Positions 23,593 through 26,552 of a stretch of 26,552 bases of DNA are shown here, piece after piece. The position numbers and the translations under genes are program-made. The notes below the pieces were generated by a model. The model ran no database searches. It was not told where the DNA came from and saw only the letters and a program-made list of their open reading frames with translations. The stretch is taken from assembly GCF_023715505.1 (NCBI RefSeq), contig NZ_JAMBOH010000045.1, positions 1 through 26,552 of the forward strand, in the 5' to 3' direction. This DNA comes from Neobacillus cucumis (GTDB lineage: Bacteria > Bacillota > Bacilli > Bacillales_B > DSM-18226). Each line of letters opens with the position of its first letter. Position 1 is the first letter of the stretch.

Positions 23593-23789
23593 AATTGTCC
23601 AGCTCCAGGCGCCATCGGCTGGAGGTCACAAGCTTATCCAGTTGCGGCTCCTTGGGACTCGAGTCATAAGACGCCCCAGAACAGTCGCCTCCACATTTAG
23701 ATCAATCGGTCCAAAAGGTTAAAGAACAACCTTTCAGCCGGCTCGTCTTGTGCTTGTCGCCGATAGGCGGGCGCCTTACGCTTTTCTTA
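23593..23789. repeat. MITE-like dispersed Bacillaceae intergenic repeat
   Basis: This is a GC-rich non-coding block of about 200 bp in AT-rich surroundings. It begins with TGTCCAGCTCCAGGCGCC and ends with GGCGGGCGCCTTACGCTTTT, sequence ends I recognise from intergenic repeats common in Bacillus genomes. The ends are imperfect inverted repeats (GGCGCCATCGGC against GCCGATAGGC plus GGGCGCC). Internal hairpins include CTCCAG/CTGGAG (23603-23624) and AAAGGTT/AACCTTT (23714-23734). It has no transposase and would depend on one in trans. Confidence 0.6.
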
Positions 23790-23810
23790 TATTTTAAAAA
23801 TAGTTTCCTC

Positions 23811-23842
23811 TTTTCACCAAGTTTTCACCATTCTCTATTAAT
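23811..23842 (+). promoter_or_regulatory. Direct repeats and promoter of the PspA cassette
   Basis: TTTTCACCA occurs at 23811-23819 and 23822-23830, 11 bp apart, which is one helical turn and typical of OmpR-type response-regulator boxes. It resembles, from memory, the TTTTCA-type octamers linked to CssR control of htrA/htrB in B. subtilis. TATTAA (23836-23841) is a possible -10 just downstream. Confidence 0.45.
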
Positions 23843-23879
23843 ATTCATTACATCAGGTAACGAAAGGAGGAAAAAAGAG

Positions 23880-24284
23880 ATGAATACAAAAGCAAAAAAG
23901 GGTATTTTCTGGGGAGTCATCATTGCCTCGACAGTGCTAGTGATCAACGTAATCCACTTCCTATTAGGAGGCGGCAGTGCTTTTGCTAGAGGTCCACGTG
24001 GTGAACATGGTCCTGGTGGAATGCGGCAGTATGGCGGCTTCGATCATCACCAGATGATGAATGGTGCACACCATGGGGGCGAATTCCCTTGGCTGTTTCT
24101 TATTATTGGACTAGCAGTTCTAGTTCTACTAGTAAGATGGCTAAGAAAGAAATCGAAAACTTCTTCGATGCAGCAGTTTATTGACACATCACTTGCAGGT
24201 TCACATATTCCAGTAACAAACCAAAATGCTACCATTTTGGATCAATGGGAAAAAACGATTTTAACTAAAAAGGAGAATGAATAA
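23880..24284 (+). CDS. Small two-helix membrane protein with His-rich loop
   Basis: No named family is recognised for this 134-residue protein. It has a hydrophobic helix at about 8-29, a glycine/histidine-rich loop at 36-66 (containing GEHGPGG, FDHHQMM and GAHHGG), a second helix at 69-86 followed by a basic cluster (RWLRKKSK), and a soluble tail. The loop probably faces outside and could bind a metal; that is inference. ATG 23880 has GAAAGGAGG upstream; a longer same-frame ORF runs back through the dispersed repeat and is rejected. It is followed 2 nt after its stop by the PspA gene, so it may be PspA's membrane partner, as LiaI is for LiaH. Confidence 0.8.
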   Translation: MNTKAKKGIFWGVIIASTVLVINVIHFLLGGGSAFARGPRGEHGPGGMRQYGGFDHHQMMNGAHHGGEFPWLFLIIGLAVLVLLVRWLRKKSKTSSMQQFIDTSLAGSHIPVTNQNATILDQWEKTILTKKENE

Positions 24285-24286
24285 AA

Positions 24287-24964
24287 ATGGGTATTTTTAA
24301 ACGATTAAAAACAATTACAATGGCAGAAATTAACGGTTTACTAGATGGGATTGAAGATCCAATTGCAATGCTGAATGAGTATTCTAGGGAAATGGAACAA
24401 GAAATTGTCAAAGGTCAGAATGCTCTAGCTCGACAAATTTTTGTAGAGAAAAAACAAGCGGCACTCATTTCTGAGACCAAATCATTAGTGGACAAGCGTA
24501 CACGTCAGGCGAAGCTGGCACTTGAGCAAGGTAACGAGGCAATGGCAAAACTAGCTGTGCAGGAAAAGCTCAGCAAAGAAAACCAGTTACAAGTATATGT
24601 TGATCAATTAGCTTCGATTAAGGGACAAACACAAATCCTTGTTGAAAAATTGGACCAGCTCAAGGAAACCTATAACCAAATGCAACAGAAGAAAATTTTA
24701 CTAGCATCACGTGCGAATGTGGCTCAGTCGATGAAACAAATCCAGAAAGTAACGGTTTCTTTCAATACGGATGATATTGCTAGAGGAGTGGCCCGTGCCG
24801 AAGAAAAAATCTTAATGATGGAAGCCGAAGTACAAGCAGGCAACCAGTTTGCAACTTCATTAGCTCAGTTCGATGCAGCATATGACAATTATGTGAGCGA
24901 TGAAGAGCTGAATAAGGAACTTGAAAAGTTAAAGGGTGATAAGGAAAAAGTGGCCGCATTATAA
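24287..24964 (+). CDS. pspA: PspA/IM30 (LiaH-like) membrane stress protein
   Basis: This 225-residue, almost wholly helical coiled-coil protein of the PspA/IM30/Vipp1 (ESCRT-III-like) family has the N-terminal amphipathic helix MGIFKRLKTITMAEINGLLDG, then DPIAMLNEYSREMEQEI, which is diagnostic. Long coiled-coil segments cover about 25-150. Such proteins bind and stabilise the cytoplasmic membrane under envelope stress as large oligomers. It lies 2 nt after the small membrane protein gene, with AAAAGGAG upstream inside that gene. A terminator-like hairpin follows. Confidence 0.93.
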   Translation: MGIFKRLKTITMAEINGLLDGIEDPIAMLNEYSREMEQEIVKGQNALARQIFVEKKQAALISETKSLVDKRTRQAKLALEQGNEAMAKLAVQEKLSKENQLQVYVDQLASIKGQTQILVEKLDQLKETYNQMQQKKILLASRANVAQSMKQIQKVTVSFNTDDIARGVARAEEKILMMEAEVQAGNQFATSLAQFDAAYDNYVSDEELNKELEKLKGDKEKVAAL

Positions 24965-24975
24965 TTCAAGGGAGG

Positions 24976-25007
24976 AGCACCGCCTTATAGGGCTGGTGCT
25001 TTTCTTT
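24976..25007 (+). terminator. Terminator or attenuator after pspA
   Basis: AGCACC pairs with GGTGCT, extended by GCC/GGC with one bulge, and is followed by TTTTCTTT. It lies between pspA and the next membrane protein gene, so transcription of the latter probably depends on read-through. Confidence 0.65.
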
Positions 25008-25035
25008 CTATCTGGCAAAGAGAGGAGGATGTACA

Positions 25036-25800
25036 TTGAATACGACAACGTTGATTTTGATTTATTTGGGTGCAGCTTTGGTGGGGAGCATGCTTCCCTT
25101 TTTAAGGGCCTATTTTGCCCACTTTCATAACTTAGTTAATCTCGTGATCAGTGCTTGTTTGGAGGGTAGTAAAATTCATCTTTATTGGGATGGTTCAGGA
25201 CAGACAACGGGGAGTGCTGCTTCACCATTTAAAAGAGCGCTTATTTCGTATGCAGGTTATACGGGCGCTTCGGTGGCAGCGATTGGAATGCTTTATTTAG
25301 TATTGAAAGGCCACTATCATTTGGTGATTTATTTGTATTTAGGGCTTAGTGTTGTTGCCTTATTGTTGTGGATTCGCAATGCCTATGGGGTATTATGGGG
25401 CCTTTCAACTGTAGTTTTATTGGTTTTGCCGGTCTATTTCCGTTATGAAAGTGTTTTGGTTTTACCTGTCAATATTAACTTCGAAACGTTACTCGTTCAT
25501 ATTGGTATTTTCCTGGCATCGGTTCTATTTGTTCAATCGATGATTGGTGCGGTTCAGGTGTGCAGGCAAGCTTTTATGTCGAGAAGCAATCCGAAGAGGA
25601 GGGCGGCACTGGTTCAAACGAAGTTTATCCCAGCGGTTGTTTTGGGTGTTATTCTGTTTGGACAGACCATTTTAGCTGGCTGCTTTTTTGCCCTTAATTT
25701 TATTAGTCTTCCATTTAGTTTGGATATGGATCTACCAAATCAACTTCTTGCTGCGAAGGATGTTATTTGGTCTACAGTTAGTGGGAGTTTGAAGCAGTAG
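25036..25800 (+). CDS. M50B-like polytopic membrane protein without an HExxH motif
   Basis: This 254-residue protein has about six hydrophobic helices. Segments such as RALISYAGYTGASVAAIGMLYLVL and LWIRNAYGVLWGLS recall M50B-like membrane metallopeptidases of Bacillus. Where those have HExxH before an LLxGG-V-H segment, this protein has NLVNL (32-36) before CLEGSKIHL, so zinc-binding His and Glu appear lost. I infer an inactive relative, possibly a membrane sensor or scaffold. The start is TTG 25036 with GAGGAGG 8 nt upstream. It follows the PspA gene after a leaky-looking terminator. Family identity is moderate because it rests on remembered family patterns. Confidence 0.6.
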   Translation: MNTTTLILIYLGAALVGSMLPFLRAYFAHFHNLVNLVISACLEGSKIHLYWDGSGQTTGSAASPFKRALISYAGYTGASVAAIGMLYLVLKGHYHLVIYLYLGLSVVALLLWIRNAYGVLWGLSTVVLLVLPVYFRYESVLVLPVNINFETLLVHIGIFLASVLFVQSMIGAVQVCRQAFMSRSNPKRRAALVQTKFIPAVVLGVILFGQTILAGCFFALNFISLPFSLDMDLPNQLLAAKDVIWSTVSGSLKQ

Positions 25801-25839
25801 GGGATCACTAAAATAGTATGATAATCTCATCTCGCATGA

Positions 25840-25876
25840 TCGGGCTGTTTTTGAAAAGAGAACAGGCCGATTTTTT
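25840..25876 (+). terminator. Intrinsic terminator after the M50B-like gene
   Basis: TCGGGCTGTT pairs with AACAGGCCGA (one G-G mismatch), followed by TTTTTT. It lies about 40 nt after the stop codon. Confidence 0.75.
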
Positions 25877-25955
25877 GTAATAGGTGTATATTTTATCCAC
25901 GTATATAATGATGCTATTAAAGAATAACAAAGGTAGAAGGTTGATAGATTTTATT

Positions 25956-26423
25956 GACGACCGAGCAGGTGAAAAACGAGGTAGTTGGGTAGTCAATCAG
26001 GCTTATTGACGACTGAGCAAGTGGAAAATGAGGTAGTTGTGTAGTCAATCAGGCTTATAGACGACCGAGCAAGTGGAAAACGAGGTAGTTGTGTAGTCAA
26101 TCAGGCTTATAGACGACCGAGCAGGTGAAAAATAAGGTAGTTGTGTAGTCAATCAGGCTAATTGACGACCGAGCAGGTGAAAAATGAGGTAGTTGGGTAG
26201 TCAATCAGGCTAATTGACGACCTAGCAGGTGGAAAATGAGGTAGTTGTGTAGTCAATCAGGCTAATTGACGACTGAGCAGGTGGAAAATGAGGTAGTTGG
26301 GTAGTCAATCAGGCTTATAGACGACTGAGCAGGTGGAAAATGAGGTAGTTGGGTAGTCAATCAGGCTAATTGACGACTGAGCAGGTGGAAAATGAGGTAG
26401 TTGTGTAGTCAATCAGGCTAATT
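25956..26423. repeat. Nine-copy 52-bp tandem repeat array
   Basis: Units start at 25956, 26008, 26060, 26112, 26164, 26216, 26268, 26320 and 26372, each exactly 52 bp with no insertions or deletions. Each begins GACGACYGAGCAGGTGGAAA and ends near GTAGTCAATCAGGCTAATT. Differences are scattered substitutions only, for example GTTGGGTAG against GTTGTGTAG and GACCGAGC against GACTGAGC. The period is not a multiple of three and no long ORF crosses it, so it is non-coding. Confidence 0.95.
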
Positions 26424-26552
26424 GAAGTCAAGTCCATTAAATTGTGTAAAATTATCAACAATGAAATTTTTCGCAACGCTCATAATTATCGTAAGTGGAC
26501 TACGCTATTTCGAATTTACATTGAGGGGCGGGCATGATAGCCTGGAGGGCAA
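26424..26552. other. Non-coding end of window
   Basis: The stretch after the repeat array carries no recognisable gene or structure up to the end of the window. A gene may begin beyond it. Confidence 0.4.

Noticed and set aside
23748..23879. N-terminal extension of the His-rich membrane protein
   Set aside because: It runs through the dispersed repeat and the promoter boxes. ATG 23880 has a strong GGAGG.
25808..25996. Minus-strand ORF reaching into the repeat array
   Set aside because: It covers a terminator and part of the tandem repeats and has no ribosome site or recognisable product.
25956..26423. CRISPR array
   Set aside because: The whole 52-bp unit repeats with no unique spacers, and no cas gene is nearby. 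It is a simple tandem repeat.

Overview
The window looks like chromosomal DNA from a low-GC Gram-positive bacterium of the Bacillaceae. The evidence is strong AGGAGG-type ribosome binding sites, TTG starts, LacI/CcpA-type regulation, a probable sigma-B promoter, homologues of B. subtilis YxjG/YxjH, YocS, YhcV, YqgV and GlnQHMP, and short dispersed intergenic repeats of the kind seen in Bacillus genomes. There are no rRNA, tRNA, phage or transposase genes.

Region 1 (321-13846) is one large sugar catabolism locus. A LacI-family repressor on the minus strand faces a ten-gene plus-strand run: lipoprotein sugar-binding protein, two permeases, a medium-chain dehydrogenase, a sugar isomerase/epimerase, a Gfo/Idh/MocA dehydrogenase, a GH65 phosphorylase, beta-phosphoglucomutase, a GH13_18 phosphorylase and a glycerate kinase. 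The gene content matches the E. coli ycj cluster (ycjNOPQRSTU plus ycjM and the repressor ycjW). Glycerate kinase is added, the GH13_18 gene sits at the distal end, and no transport ATPase is present. The inferred route is import of an alpha-glucoside or guloside, conversion of the guloside to a glucoside through 3-keto intermediates, phosphorolysis of kojibiose-like and glucosylglycerate-like sugars, and entry of glucose phosphate and phosphoglycerate into glycolysis. A clear promoter, three near-identical LacI operators, a fourth degenerate one and a probable cre site lie between the repressor and the operon.

Region 2 (13847-17405) holds a REP-like palindrome, a MetE-like methyltransferase divergent from a YocS-type BASS transporter, a degenerate 21-bp tandem array ending at a near-perfect sigma-B promoter, a two-CBS protein (YhcV-like) and a thiamine-binding family protein (YqgV-like).

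Region 3 (17404-20346, minus strand) is a complete polar amino acid ABC importer in the order glnQ-glnH-glnM-glnP. It is followed on the plus strand by a TauE/SafE transporter and a secreted protein with lytic transglycosylase-like, SH3-like and four Ig-like domains.

Region 4 (23560-26552) starts with a MITE-like dispersed repeat. Next comes a three-gene envelope-stress-like cassette: a His-rich two-helix membrane protein, a PspA/IM30 protein, and a membrane protein resembling M50B peptidases but apparently without the HExxH active site. It is preceded by TTTTCACCA direct repeats. The window closes with a striking array of nine 52-bp tandem repeats.

The items most worth a second look are the ycj-like operon with its glycerate kinase, the PspA/pseudoprotease cassette, the 52-bp array, the concealed 21-bp array and the operator architecture.
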